A stretch of DNA of 21,207 nt from Chara braunii (GCA_003427395.1 BFEA01000308.1:443912-465118), one strand, 5' to 3'; counted from the stretch's first letter, positions 1 to 9,224 are shown. Numbers and translations are program-made. The notes: generated from the letters alone by a model not told the origin.

Positions 1-9
1 TTCCGGCCA

Positions 10-540
10 TGACACCCCCGACATCCCGTACTAAGGAATTGCTATGTAAGCCTCAACCCTATGCTACGTACTAGGAGGATAGCCAACCCTAGGTCATGAG
101 TTATGGACTGAGTTTCTTATCCTTATGTTGTCTTTTTACTACAGTGTTCTATGGTGTTGATGGTAGAGAGATGGGGATCCTCCGTCCCTCGTAAATCCCT
201 GGAGCCCGTTCCAGGCCCGCAGTAAGGTGCAGTATCTCCTGACACCCCCGACGTCCGTACTAAGGACTGCTATGCCAGCCTCAACTCTAAGGTACGTACT
301 AGGAGGATAGGCCACCCTCAATCGTGAATCATGGACTGTATTAGCCCTGTGTTGTATGGTAATCTGAGAGCAGACAATCCTCCGTTCCCTTGTATGTCCC
401 TGGAGCCCGTTCCAGCCCCACGGTAAAGTGTAGTATCTCCTGACACTCTCGACATCCCGTACTAAGGAACTGCTATGCCAGCCTCAATCCTTTGACCACG
501 TACTAAGTGGATGACCAGCCCTAAGTTACAGTCTGGTATC
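10..540. repeat. Tandem satellite-like repeat, units of about 230 and 201 bp plus a partial third
   Basis: Units begin at 10, 240 and 441, each with TGACAC followed by a C-rich stretch and CCGTACTAAGGA. They share the further landmarks GCTATG..AGCCTCAA, an ACGTACTA core, a CCTGGAGCCCGTTCCAG block (units 1 and 2) and a closing AGTATCTCC. Unit 1 is about 230 bp and unit 2 about 201 bp. Unit 3 is recognisable to about 520 and then runs into a tRNA-like module. The copies differ by many substitutions and a ~30 bp length change, so the array is old. No coding potential is convincing here. Confidence 0.85.
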
Positions 541-592
541 GAACACAGGACCTATGTGAATCGTGCAAGTGACTTAACCTATTGACCTACAC
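530..592 (-). repeat. tRNA-derived SINE-like module
   Basis: On the minus strand an A-box-like sequence (TAGGTCAATAGG, complement of about 578-589) is followed by a B-box-like sequence (TGTTCGATACC, complement of 536-546) at tRNA-like spacing. The two boxes resemble the internal RNA polymerase III promoter of a tRNA, but the arms do not fold cleanly. I therefore read it as a decayed tRNA-derived element rather than a tRNA gene. Confidence 0.45.
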
Positions 593-849
593 TGTGAAAT
601 AGTCTGTAGTTGTGCTCTGCAAGACTCGAGTAAACCGGACTATGCAAGCCACCCAGCAGTCTCATGACAACCCCGTAGACCAAGAACATCAGGATACCCT
701 CCATCACCCAGTCCCCACATACAACAACCATGGACTAGACCTTGGGTGGTACGCAGGCAGTGTTAGTAATAACTTACCTGCATCATCCCAAGGAGGTGTG
801 TGTCCAGTCGTGTGTCATTCTAACGCCCTGTCGGTGGCGATGCGCAAGG
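593..849. other. Non-coding flank, body of SINE-like sequence
   Basis: This stretch lies between the two minus-strand tRNA-like modules and may be the body of the second one (its downstream side on the minus strand). Reading frames are short and unremarkable. I see no further motif. Confidence 0.3.
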
Positions 850-926
850 CTGCAGAGTTTTGAACCCACAACGGCATACCACAATGCGCATTTCCAACCA
901 GTGCTCTAACCACTGGGCTACATCAA
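850..926 (-). repeat. tRNA-derived SINE head with A and B boxes
   Basis: The minus strand reads TAGCCCAGTGGTTAGAGCAC (complement of 901-920), a very good A box and D arm. It is followed by GGGTTCAAAAC (complement of 857-867), a good B box. Box spacing is close to that of a real tRNA. The anticodon arm does not fold convincingly and acceptor pairing is poor, so it fits a tRNA-derived SINE or tRNA pseudogene better than a functional tRNA. Confidence 0.6.
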
Positions 927-1140
927 TTTCACCTTTCACTATCTACCTACCACTACGCCTAAGCCTGTATAGGGGACCCCTCCAAGTAGAGCTACATGGT
1001 GGTTCCCGCCCTAATAGGCGGTGGTCAGGGAGTAGGTGGGGCCGCCGGTTGGGGGGCCCGGCTAACGCAAAGACTCAGCATTTTGCCAGTAGTTGCGCCT
1101 CCCACCTACTTCCCCCAACCCCCATCGAGTAGCAGCAGTG
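927..1140. other. Flank of the LTR element
   Basis: Mixed-composition sequence up to the start of the 5' LTR, with a GGGG/CCCC-rich part around 1010-1060. No gene or repeat is recognised. It does not resemble the sequence upstream of the 3' LTR, which helps place the LTR start at 1141. Confidence 0.4.
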
Positions 1141-1924
1141 TGTGACGAACCAATTGCTATTCCGCGTGATCCTCTACGAGGCGACAACGAGGGGTCCTAG
1201 GATGGGAAGGTTGGGCCAATTATAGGAGATCGGGATCGACGGGAAAATTGCATCGGTGTCCTCGCTTCTTCGTCCTTTTACGTCGCCTCTTTTCGGATGG
1301 TTGGGTTCAAGGCTGGGCAAGTCTCGGGATGGTCGATCGAGTGGTTGGCGCGCCGACAAAGGGCGCAATTAATCATGTTTGGCGTCGCTTCTTTCTTGTT
1401 CTATTGTCGGGTTCTTGGCGCGGTGATCGAGCGGGAAGTTTTGCTTCTTTTAGAATTTCTTTTTCGAATCTTGTCGAGCCCTCAATGGCTCTCGGAATTT
1501 CGGACCTTCCTTTCGGATTTTGCGCTTTAATAAAGTTATTTTTTTGTTTTTGCGTAAAAAGGAATTTTGGAATTTTGGAATTTTGGGATTCGGAATTTCT
1601 TTTTATCGCGCGGTGCTTTTTGCTCACGCGCTTCTTTTTACGGCTGCTACGGGTCTGATTAGTCGGCGCCCTTAATCTTGCATGTAACTGTAATTTTGGG
1701 CAGGGCGCCCTTGTAACTGTATCTTTCTTTTTGAGCTTCGTCTCTCCCGCCCTCTCTCTTCTTTCCTGTGTCTAGTCGGCCCGCGGGCTGAATGATCGGA
1801 TCGATGCGTGGAGAGTGGCTACGTCCCCCACGCCGCGATCTGGCCATGCAAAACGTAGGCACTCCCTCCCCTTTTATCCTTCTAAGTCCTTGCAATTCCG
1901 TGTTCTTCGCGCATGCATGCACGC
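1141..1924 (+). repeat. 5' LTR, upstream part
   Basis: It begins TGTGACGAACCAATT and aligns with 20366-21146 over about 780 bp. Shared landmarks are CGACGGGAAAATTGCATCGG, an AATAAA at 1529-1534 (possible polyadenylation signal), a GGAATTTT microrepeat at 1561-1584 and GCATGCATGCACGC at its end. Most differences from the 3' LTR are transitions. There is one short indel near 1690-1705 and a copy-number change in the GGAATTTT array. The LTR stops at ACGC (1921-1924), where a 7.3 kb insertion begins, and resumes at 9229. Confidence 0.92.
1921..1924. repeat. Target-site duplication ACGC, left copy
   Basis: ACGC precedes the nested element and is repeated at 9225-9228. It is present once in the uninterrupted 3' LTR at 21143-21146. 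Confidence 0.8.
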
Positions 1925-2086
1925 TGTCGAGGCAAAAACCCTGACAAGGGTATCTTCCCGTGGTTTTCAACGTCGGACGTTGTCTGACCTTTTCACTAAA
2001 TTGGAGGACTTGATAAGATTGATGTTGCCAAAGTCTATTCAGACCAGCGCTATGACCGAGAGACCTAAAACTTTTTTTTTAACCTG

Positions 2087-2554
2087 ACGTCGTCGACGTA
2101 GGGTGACAGCGACGTCCGTGCGGGTTAGCGGGAGTCGGCACCGTCGTCCGCCATTTTCGACGAGGGCGCAGTAGTGTGCGGTCATGGGAAAACTAAAGTT
2201 AAATGCTAGTCTACCTATAATAGGGTCAGCCGCGCGATTTAGAGCCTAAGTGGGCTAAAAAGGGGTCGCAGCGGTAACGATGGATTGCGGCGTGAAGGAA
2301 TGGTTTAGTGTCGACAGGGCTTTTGCGCCGAGGATCGAGGGCAAAGGCGTCGGGGCAGGCAGGGTAGGGTAACCGTTAAGGTTGTCGGCTGCTGACCCCA
2401 CCTGCCAGCCACGGCAGCAAGCCGGCTTAGCAGGCAAAGCCTGCTAGGCGCCGGAGGGGGGCCTGCTGGGCACCTGAAGCCCTTCATATAGAAGAGCTGC
2501 TCCTTCCATGATGTGAAAAGGAGCTAGCCTAGTAGGTATCTCCGTCAGACTATT
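2087..2554. other. Non-coding part of nested element
   Basis: No convincing gene. The one clear structure is a small hairpin, AGCAGGC-AAA-GCCTGCT, at 2429-2445 in a GC-rich stretch. Confidence 0.35.
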
Positions 2555-2559
2555 GCCCT

Positions 2560-2606
2560 GCAGACATGGGGATCGAACCTGACTGATCGCACTACTGGGC
2601 TAACTC
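2560..2606 (-). repeat. Short tRNA-like module, decayed SINE head
   Basis: The minus strand gives GGAGTTAGCCCAGTAGTGCG (complement of about 2588-2607), an A-box match, followed by AGGTTCGATCCC (complement of 2569-2580), an excellent B box. The distance between the boxes is only about 23 nt, too short for a tRNA, so the anticodon arm seems lost. The TAGCCCAGT core is shared with the module at 850-926. This suggests related tRNA-derived elements inside and outside the nested insertion. Confidence 0.5.
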
Positions 2607-2609
2607 CTT

Positions 2610-2875
2610 TTGGAACAGCCCACGATATCAGGATGGGTGCGGCTGTCTTTTGGCCGTGCGATCTTCAAGATCGCGCGGGTGAAATCAGCCGTGCCGAGAT
2701 GGCATGGCTCTGTGCAAGGATGACACGCATAAAGAGCAAAATGGTTCGAGTTTTTCTTTTTTTTAAAAAAATAATAATAAAAAGGTAAAAAGAAGAGAGA
2801 GGAGGACAATTTACCTGCCCTTATCTAGACGAGTAAGTGCTCGGATACGGGTTTTTGTAGGGAAGCATCGACACC
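2610..2875. other. Non-coding, with A/T homopolymer tracts
   Basis: Contains a T-rich then A-rich tract at about 2750-2800 and no recognisable gene. The homopolymer tract could be a retroposon tail, but nothing confirms it. Confidence 0.3.
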
Positions 2876-2878
2876 AAG

Positions 2879-2942
2879 GTAAGTCGTTTCCTTTTCTCTG
2901 TTTGTTCATTTTTCTTTCCTTTTTTTCCCTTTTTTTGGTTAG
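2879..2942 (+). other. Intron-like segment: strong 5' splice site, pyrimidine tract, TTAG
   Basis: CAAG|GTAAGT is followed by about 50 nt that are almost entirely T and C, ending GGTTAG. The layout is that of a 64 nt minimal intron. Similar segments occur at 3652-3717 and near 4169. No coding exon flanks it that I can recognise, so it may be a remnant of an unidentified spliced transcript or chance. Confidence 0.3.
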
Positions 2943-3640
2943 TGCCATCGAGACGAAACGACCCGGGACCATGTCCCATATGCACCGTTTAGTTGAGGCA
3001 GCTCAACAGTGCGACAACTTAAAAAGTTCAATTCAATTTCAAATGAGAAATACATTTATAAATGGCAGAAATACAATTGTTCTCGTTTTTCATTTTTCAC
3101 AATTGGAGTGGCATACGGGCACTTCCACAACAGAAAATGAAGAGGTGCCCGAATCCCATCCAAAAATGGCAAACGAAAGGAGGCTCGTACAACTTCTCTT
3201 GAAAAACACCTGTTGGGGGAACAAGAGGGTCGTTGAACTAGCTGTCTCGAAAAAAGGAGACAGCTAGTTCAACGGAAAGTGGCGAGGGTAGGGGTAGTAG
3301 TATTCGAGAGCAAGGATTTATTTCTGTTTTTTTATGTAAGAAAAAGCGAAGATGGTCTCTATTGCCCTTTTTATTAGAAACGGACCGTTAGATGAATTGG
3401 ACGACGTGCATCTCCCTTGTCGCGTACATTCACACAGGCTCGAAAACCCCACGTTGACCTAGCTCAACGGAGCAAGTGGGACAAGGTCCCCGACGGGAGG
3501 TAACCATTGAAAAAAAAAAGGGAAATAAAAAAAAAAAAGGAGAAGAAGAACTAAAACAGAGCGCCATATGGTGCAGGGAGAAGTGACGGGGACTTAGTGT
3601 CCCCACGAAATGTAACAGGCGCCCGATTTACGGGCAGCCT
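2943..3640. other. Unassigned nested-element sequence around a perfect hairpin
   Basis: No recognisable protein. A 121-codon plus-strand frame (2902-3267) runs across the intron-like segment and has no known motif, so I do not call it. A-rich runs lie at 3509-3545. The notable structure is the hairpin at 3231-3274. Confidence 0.35.
3231..3274. repeat. Perfect 18 bp inverted repeat with 8 nt loop
   Basis: The left arm CGTTGAACTAGCTGTCTC (3231-3248) and the right arm (3257-3274) are exact reverse complements around the loop GAAAAAAG. In RNA it would form an uninterrupted 18 bp stem. It stands out because surrounding sequence is badly decayed while the stem has no mismatch. Confidence 0.9.
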
Positions 3641-3651
3641 CTCAGTTCAAG

Positions 3652-3717
3652 GTAAGTTTTAAAATTTTCTTTTTTCTTAGATTTCGTTTAGATTCCCTTT
3701 TTTCTTTTTCTGATTAG
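3652..3717 (+). other. Second intron-like segment
   Basis: TCAAG|GTAAGT is followed by a T-rich stretch ending CTGATTAG at 3717, with an alternative TTTCTTAG ending at 3680. Length and layout match the segment at 2879-2942. Confidence 0.3.
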
Positions 3718-3742
3718 ATTTTGTGTGCCCGTTCGTTCGAAC

Positions 3743-3856
3743 GGGCTGTTTCGTTGGAGTCACATCGACTCATCTGGGGGCTGAACTCCTGGGAGCAAAT
3801 CGAATGAACCTGCTGCCATGGGCGGCTACGTTCAGGGTTAGTAGAGAGACAGAGAG

Positions 3857-3945
<89 letters not shown>

Positions 3946-3947
3946 NT

Positions 3948-4042
<95 letters not shown>

Positions 4043-4103
4043 CGTGATGCGACAGGGCCGTTTCGTCGGACTTGCACTGACTCATCAGGGGGTTGTGCCC
4101 CGA
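3743..4103. repeat. Direct repeat of about 47 bp flanking a GATA/GA array
   Basis: The copies at 3743-3789 and 4055-4103 share GGGCYGTTTCGTYGGA, then GACTCATC, then GGGGGYTG. They bracket the microsatellite at 3843-4037. The pair may be a duplicated unit between which the array expanded. Confidence 0.6.
3843..4037. repeat. Compound GATA/GA microsatellite with an ambiguous base
   Basis: Order: a short GA run, about seven GATA units (3859-3885), a long GA run, an N at 3946, about three TAGA units, then GA to 4037. Protein-like frames across it encode only Ser-Leu or Arg-Glu repeats and are not genes. The N marks an unresolved base, so array length is uncertain. Confidence 0.97.
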
Positions 4104-4168
4104 CGACCAATCTGTGGATGGGCTGAGGTGGATGTATGCGCCATGTTACATGGCTGCATACAGGTGAG

Positions 4169-4257
4169 GTAAGTTGGTTTTGTTTTTCTTCTTTTTTCTG
4201 TTTTTTTGTTTTGTTTTTGTCTTCTTTTCTTGAATTTTATTCCTCCCTTCCGATAAG
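4169..4257 (+). other. Third intron-like segment
   Basis: GAG|GTAAGT is followed by a long T-rich tract and an AG near 4257. It is weaker than the other two because the acceptor context is poor. Confidence 0.2.
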
Positions 4258-4748
4258 GTCGTGAACAACTTCGCCTGTTCATGAAACAAGCAACAGTTGT
4301 CCAAAGGCCGCCGGAACCTGGCACTCTTTGTGCCTAGGTGCGGGCACGCTTAGGAATGCAGAGGGGAGAGGGGGAAAAGAAAATGATGAGTAACGGCCAT
4401 GAACGTGGCCGCGGGCTTAGAAGAGATGTAGGGGGTAGAAAGAAGAAGGAGAAAAGAGTAAAAGAAGAGGTAGGAAAGAGAGAAAACGGCCGCGAATATG
4501 GTCGCGACCATGGAACAGGTACAGCCCCCGAAAGTTTCTAGGGGCCGATGGGACTGCATCTGTTCAGTTGAAGAGGCAGTCCTGAAATGGCTGAGTACAA
4601 CCATTTCCAGAAGCACCCGGCCTGGGAAAATGGCCAGGTGCTCCTAGGATTTGATGTCCTTGGTCCTCCTAGGGGGAAACCAAGGCCCAGAGCTTCTGGC
4701 CATTGATTTAGATCAAGGGCCAGGAGCCCCGACCAAAATTTGCCAGGT
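4258..4748. other. Unassigned nested-element sequence
   Basis: Purine-rich stretch at 4361-4490, and an inverted repeat CCTTGGT...ACCAAGG at about 4659-4686. No gene recognised. Confidence 0.3.
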
Positions 4749-4798
4749 TGTGGGCAAGGCAGCTGCCCACATGCCGTCGGCTAGCTATAAAAGCTAGC
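4749..4798 (+). promoter_or_regulatory. TATA-box candidate between GCTAGC repeats, with upstream hairpin
   Basis: TATAAAAG at 4786-4793 is a strong plant-type TATA box, enclosed by GCTAGC at 4780-4785 and 4793-4798. Just upstream is a perfect 8 bp hairpin, TGTGGGCA...TGCCCACA (4749-4771). A transcript would begin near 4815. What it would express is not apparent. Confidence 0.4.
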
Positions 4799-5136
4799 CT
4801 GCCACCCAGCAGCTTCACACTTGTGGCAATGCAGCTGGGGCATTCTACTTGAGTAGATGCTGGCTAGCTAACCCGACTGCTGGTGTAGTGAGGCGAAGTG
4901 CTGAAGGTCTGCAGAAACACTTGGGGAGAGGGAGGAGGCAGCCATAGCTCGAGGCTGGGAGCTTCTTGCCCCACCTTTTGTGTTATGCTGCAGGCTGTGT
5001 GGAAAGCCATAGCCGTAAGACTGCGGCAGGGTTGGTCCGTGCGGTAAAGGGCTCCGACGGGGAGGTGTTGCTCGACGGTCGACACGTGGCAAAGGGATTT
5101 TTGTGGGAGGCTGTGCTGCAGTATTTTTAGAAGGAA

Positions 5137-5297
5137 GCGCTGCCAAATTTTGTGGCAGCAGCGCTGGTCTTCTTGGCGGTAGTGCGGAAGCGCTGCCGAA
5201 ATTTTGCGGCAGCAGCACTGGTCTTCTTGGCGGTAGTGCGGAAGCGCTGCCAAAATTTCTACAGCAACTTCGTTGGGATCTTGGCGGTAATGCGTGT
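5137..5297. repeat. Minisatellite, three units of 53-54 bp
   Basis: Units start at 5137, 5190 and 5244, each beginning GCGCTGCC and containing CTTGGCGGTARTGCG. The first two are nearly identical and the third is diverged. Because 54 is a multiple of three the array reads as an 18-residue peptide repeat in several frames. I see no start or family match that would make it a gene. Each unit also holds a GCTGCCG/CGGCAGC-type hairpin. Confidence 0.85.
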
Positions 5298-5299
5298 GC

Positions 5300-6490
5300 T
5301 GCCGAGGTTTTCGCAGGTAGGAGTGGCAGTGTGATTGGCATTGAATACATATACGGTGGTTGGACATCGGTACAAGGGGAGTATTGTTAAGATAGTGGTG
5401 TGAACGTCACACTGGTGTAGCTTGGTGACGTTGGACGCAAGTGACGTGGCTAGCGGTCATCACAGGGAAGTGGTGTGAATCGCCCTGTGATTAACTTGGT
5501 GTGGCGATCTTCTCATTTGAGGGCGTTTTGGCGTGCGGCATCTGCGGGATTTTGTCGAGGCCGTGGTTATTTTTTTGCGGCGCGTTGAGTAAGCAGGGAT
5601 TAAGTTGGGACCACCAAGTATTGTGGTGGTGGTGTGGGACCATCTGGGACCATTCATGAGCCAAGTGAGTGAAAAGTAAAGCTAAAAATAAGTGTGGTGG
5701 AAGGTGTGTGATGATCTAACTCGGTAATTGGTGGGGATTGGGTTGGAACTTGAAGTGGCACTATTCTTGGCAGGAAGCATGCCGCTGAGACCATAGTAAG
5801 ACTGTGTGGGATTTGAGAGTGGAGCACTTTCATCTAATGGCGAGATCGCTTCTGTCCTGGTAGGCGGTGCCTGGGTTAGTGGTGACGCCTGAAGAAAGGT
5901 GTGGTACATCCTTGTGAACGGCCACAATGTGAGTTGTGCGGACAATCTTCTCTTGGGAAAATATTTGGCTTTCTTGAGTGAGCCGATTCAACTTCACTCA
6001 AGGTCAGTTGTGACTAAGTTTCCTTTGCACACCCGCGTGAGCCCACACCTTGCATGACCTTGCTTTGAATTCAGGGGAAACGGTAGAGTAAGTGTGTGAC
6101 GTCATGCGTGTGGGAAAATGGGCTGACTTTGTTTGGGGGGATGGATGAATCTCTGGATTGTTTCTTTTCTTGGTTGTGCAGGTAGGTTGTAAGATGCATG
6201 TGAGAAACAATCAACATTGTTATTGCTCAAGAGAATGATGGGGATGCCCGTCTTTCTTCCACTCTACCTGAATGCATGCAGAAAGAAAAAGAGGAATATA
6301 ATGAAGAGGTAAACAGACGAGTGTCGAAAGAGCGAAAGTCGTAGAAGAATTAAAAGAAGAGAAGACAAGGGAACACCTTAGTCCCTTCCCCACGGTTGTC
6401 CCATTCTGTCCCGAACGACAGTTTCTCTTATGTACCCGTCCAAAAAAGTATTGCTTCCTTTTTCTTCTTGATTCGCCTAAGTCGACCCTT
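5300..6490. other. Unassigned nested-element sequence
   Basis: About 1.2 kb with short frames only. Small inverted repeats are GTGTGA-ACG-TCACAC near 5400 and a 9 bp perfect stem CTTGAGTGA/TCACTCAAG at 5973-6002 with a 12 nt loop. I recognise no protein, LTR or RNA gene. Confidence 0.35.
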
Positions 6491-6493
6491 AGC

Positions 6494-7005
6494 ATGGAGG
6501 CATTGAGCAGTGGTCTGCACCTAAGGGTCAAGGCTTCTTCACTCTATGAGGCATTTGAGGCGGGGGTTCGTTGCCTTAGGGGCCGGCCCTATTATCGACT
6601 CGGAGCGGAACGCTTATGCGGGGGGATACTATGCTGTTGCGGTGGAGCCAGCCCGACTTCTGAGTCCTGAACAACATGTTCGGGCGAGGAGAAGGGGTAT
6701 CCCGGACCTCCTTCTAGGGGGAAGGCTGTCTTGAAGCTATGATCTGTAGACTTCTCATGTTGTCAGGTAGAGGGGTGGCTGAATTTAGTACCCTATTGGG
6801 TGGTCGTCTTAGGTGCCACCAATGAATGGGGAACTGGTGTCGAAAGAAGCCCAGTTCGTGTTTCAACTAGTGATAAAAGAAGTGCAAGTAGGCACTACTT
6901 TCGCAGTTGGACTGTGACACAAGAATCACGATCCAGGAAGGGAACGGAACATAAAAACTCGTATATCTAAATTTATTTTGACAAAGTTACCGCTTCGTCA
7001 TCCAG
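6494..7005 (+). other. Possible coding trace, unrecognised
   Basis: Frames from 6494 and 6546 stay open for about 60 codons each, but neither has a recognisable motif and they overlap. A 9 bp inverted repeat, GACCCTTAG...CTAAGGGTC, lies at about 6483-6528. This could be the decayed upstream part of the coding region starting near 7006, but that is a guess. Confidence 0.2.
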
Positions 7006-8080
7006 ATGTTCGCGGGGCCAGTGATCCTTCGACTGTTTAGCATGCGCGAGGCGGCAACAAACTGGTTAGCGGTGCCGACACGGTCTCGCGCCGGCATGAT
7101 TCGGAAAGGAAGGCTGGTATACAACCCCCACGAGGTTTTTATGGTACGGGATGAGCTGCGATTTTAAGACGGGAGCGTGAGGAAACCGCCGCCGCGCTAT
7201 ATTTTCTTGATTGAAACGCGCAGACATATTGTGCGGTATGACTTTGCGCCTCCGAATCCATCTCGAGATTACGGAGACATGAACCTAGTTGTGGTTCACG
7301 AGGAATGTCCACGAGTATAGAACACTCCTCAGGTTAGAGGAATGTTGCTGTATATTGTACTCCATTTGAATGATCAGCAAGGTCCATTCAGCCTCTTTCA
7401 TCATGTGAGACGGGTGCGAGCGAATAAATTTAATACCATTCTCTCGGAACGCTTTGACGTCACCACATTTTATGACGAGGCTGCTGAGATTTACGAGCGC
7501 CTCTTCTAACAGGTCGCTCCTTCGGTGTGCAGTAACTAGCGGACGGGGGGACTTCACTCAGGCCAGATATCTACTGATTCGTGACACTTCGGACAAGGAG
7601 TTGATCCGGCGAGCGGAGCGGTTATTACTGGTTCGAGATGGAGCGCCCACCCGGTGGATTCGTTTTATCGGCCTGCTCTGTGAGGGGCAATGATTTTTTC
7701 CTAACTGACACGTGGATGTTCGTGCAAATGTGGCCCGACTTCCGGAAGAAGTTCATGGATATACTTTGTACTTTCATCGCACGAGCAACCTCCAAGGCCT
7801 TTCTCGGGTCATTGTGAGTATTAAAATTACCCTATCCGGGAAACGCTACGGCGTCATCCCGATTAAGGACACCACGACAACGCACCTCTTTCGGATGCGT
7901 CAGCCATTTCGCGCCATTGTGTGGAGGCTTGCCTTACGGGTAGCTTCTCTCTAAGACACGCGAAAGGTTCGGGTCATGCGAGGTGGACGCATCTCCACCT
8001 TAACTTTTGATGAGGGGCTCACACGATTCGACCGGATAGAGGCTGAGGCCCGCGAGGACCGACAGGTTTATCCTGGCTAG
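7006..8080 (+). pseudogene. Broken, unidentified protein-coding region of the nested element
   Basis: Frame 1 reads from an ATG at 7006 to 7509 with stops only at 7165, 7318 and 7507. It then gives way to frame 2, which stays largely open to 8080 with stops near 7689, 7701, 7952 and 8078. The conceptual product, about 350 codons, has mixed, globular-protein-like composition, with short segments such as LRLFSMREAATNWL, HIVRYDFAPP and LSGKRYGVIPIKD. I do not recognise a transposase, polymerase, capsid or protease motif. Being the longest coding trace in the 7.3 kb insertion, it may be what is left of that element's own gene or a captured gene. One frameshift lies near 7510. Confidence 0.5.
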
Positions 8081-9224
8081 GCGCGTCCTTACGAATCAGG
8101 TGTCATGGTGAGATGTCCTTATAGTAGGGTAACATTTATGCGACTCTACAAGGGTGATAATAACAAAAAAAAACAATAATCTTGCGTAGGTAGGCCATCC
8201 AGATGGATAGTATCTGGATTACCCCGATGATAGCACTATCATGCTTATGCATTGAGGGGTAATCGATCGCTTAAAAAGAAGTTGCACAAAATGAAAAGCG
8301 AACATCAGAAAAAGATGTTGAGCGCAATAACGAGAGCAAAGTAGAGGGAGACAAAACATTTATGCATTGAGTAACTTGGTGTTGGGTATAAATACCCCAT
8401 CATTCGTGGAACAGAAAGAGTAATCATTGTTCAGGAGGACAAAGCGACTAACAAAATTCGCTTGCTCCTCTAAGTAGTTATACATGATACGAAAATGTGG
8501 TCGAACCAAGAGTTCAAACATCGACCGGGAACTAGATCACTTTTTGATCTGCATGGTACCAGTGGTATTTACTTGTAGAAGCTGTTCACGACGGATCTCC
8601 CGTCTTTGGATGGCGGTATAGTTGTCTCTTCGGTTATATAGGCAGGGAAGAATAACCTTGGCAGATCATCTCATCAAGTCAAAGTGTTGTTTATGTGTTG
8701 ATCCTATTCAATTTATGAGTAGGGGATTATAAAGGGGCTAGGATTATATTGTGGGTTTCACGTTTGGTTGAGGCCATCCTAGTCGACCGACGTTCGTTTC
8801 GCACCTAGGAGATCAGCGCCCTAGGAGACGGACGACGCCTGGGTCCACTTGGCGTTAACCAAGCATACATATACTCCTGTGTACGAGCAAACGCCCTCGG
8901 CTGACCTACATATGCAATTCCATGTAAAAACTTTCGCATGTGGGTCAGTAGCTCGGTAGGGATAGGCCCCTGAGGGTGGTGACAGCCCCCTAGGGAGGGT
9001 AAGATATGCCCTGCGAGAACCTGTCCTGTCGTAGGGGACCGTGGGATGTACAACTGGCGCACCCGGCTAGAGCGGCGACGAAACGACGTGACCTCGACCG
9101 CCTCGGCGGTTCGCGGGATTATTTATGCGTCGTCCTAAGTTGTCTCTTGATTTTGTTTTGCTCTAACTCCTGCGTGACATAGTCGGGAGGGCTCTCGCTC
9201 ACGCTGGGGCCGATGCGCTCGACA
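8081..9224. other. 3' part of nested element, non-coding
   Basis: No gene recognised. It contains a small inverted repeat TCCAGAT...ATCTGGA near 8198-8220 and two direct copies of CCTAGGAGA around 8804-8830. The last bases, CTCGACA, form the right terminal inverted repeat. Confidence 0.35.
8387..8394 (+). promoter_or_regulatory. TATA-box candidate TATAAATA
   Basis: GGGTATAAATACCCC is a textbook plant TATA sequence and nearly palindromic. It lies downstream of the broken coding region on the plus strand. What it would drive is unclear. Confidence 0.35.

Larger units (their letters stand above)
1925..9224. mobile_element. 7,300 bp element nested inside the 5' LTR
   Basis: The left junction reads ACGC|TGTCGAG and the right reads CTCGACA|ACGC. 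The termini are therefore 7 bp inverted repeats, flanked by a 4 bp duplication of ACGC at 1921-1924 and 9225-9228. The uninterrupted 3' LTR shows the empty site, with a single ACGC followed by TATAAATTT (21143-21155). I find no long direct repeats at the ends, so it is not an ordinary intact LTR element despite TG...CA termini. A 4 bp duplication with TGTNR-type ends is reported for Ginger-type DNA transposons, but I see no transposase to support that. Orientation is unknown; the longest coding trace is on the plus strand. Confidence 0.8.

Noticed and set aside
1-540. CRISPR array
   Set aside because: Repeat units of 200-230 bp with no short repeat/spacer alternation, in eukaryotic DNA.
850-926. 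Functional tRNA gene
   Set aside because: Boxes are good, but the anticodon and acceptor arms do not pair properly.
5371-5390. ACAAGGGGAGTAT followed by TGTTAAG, resembling a polypurine tract and Copia-type LTR start
   Set aside because: No matching second LTR and no Copia protein upstream; kept only as a resemblance.
5553-5561. TGTCGAGGC repeated from the left end of the nested element, a possible second LTR start
   Set aside because: Similarity ends after nine bases; no long direct repeat follows, so there is no LTR.
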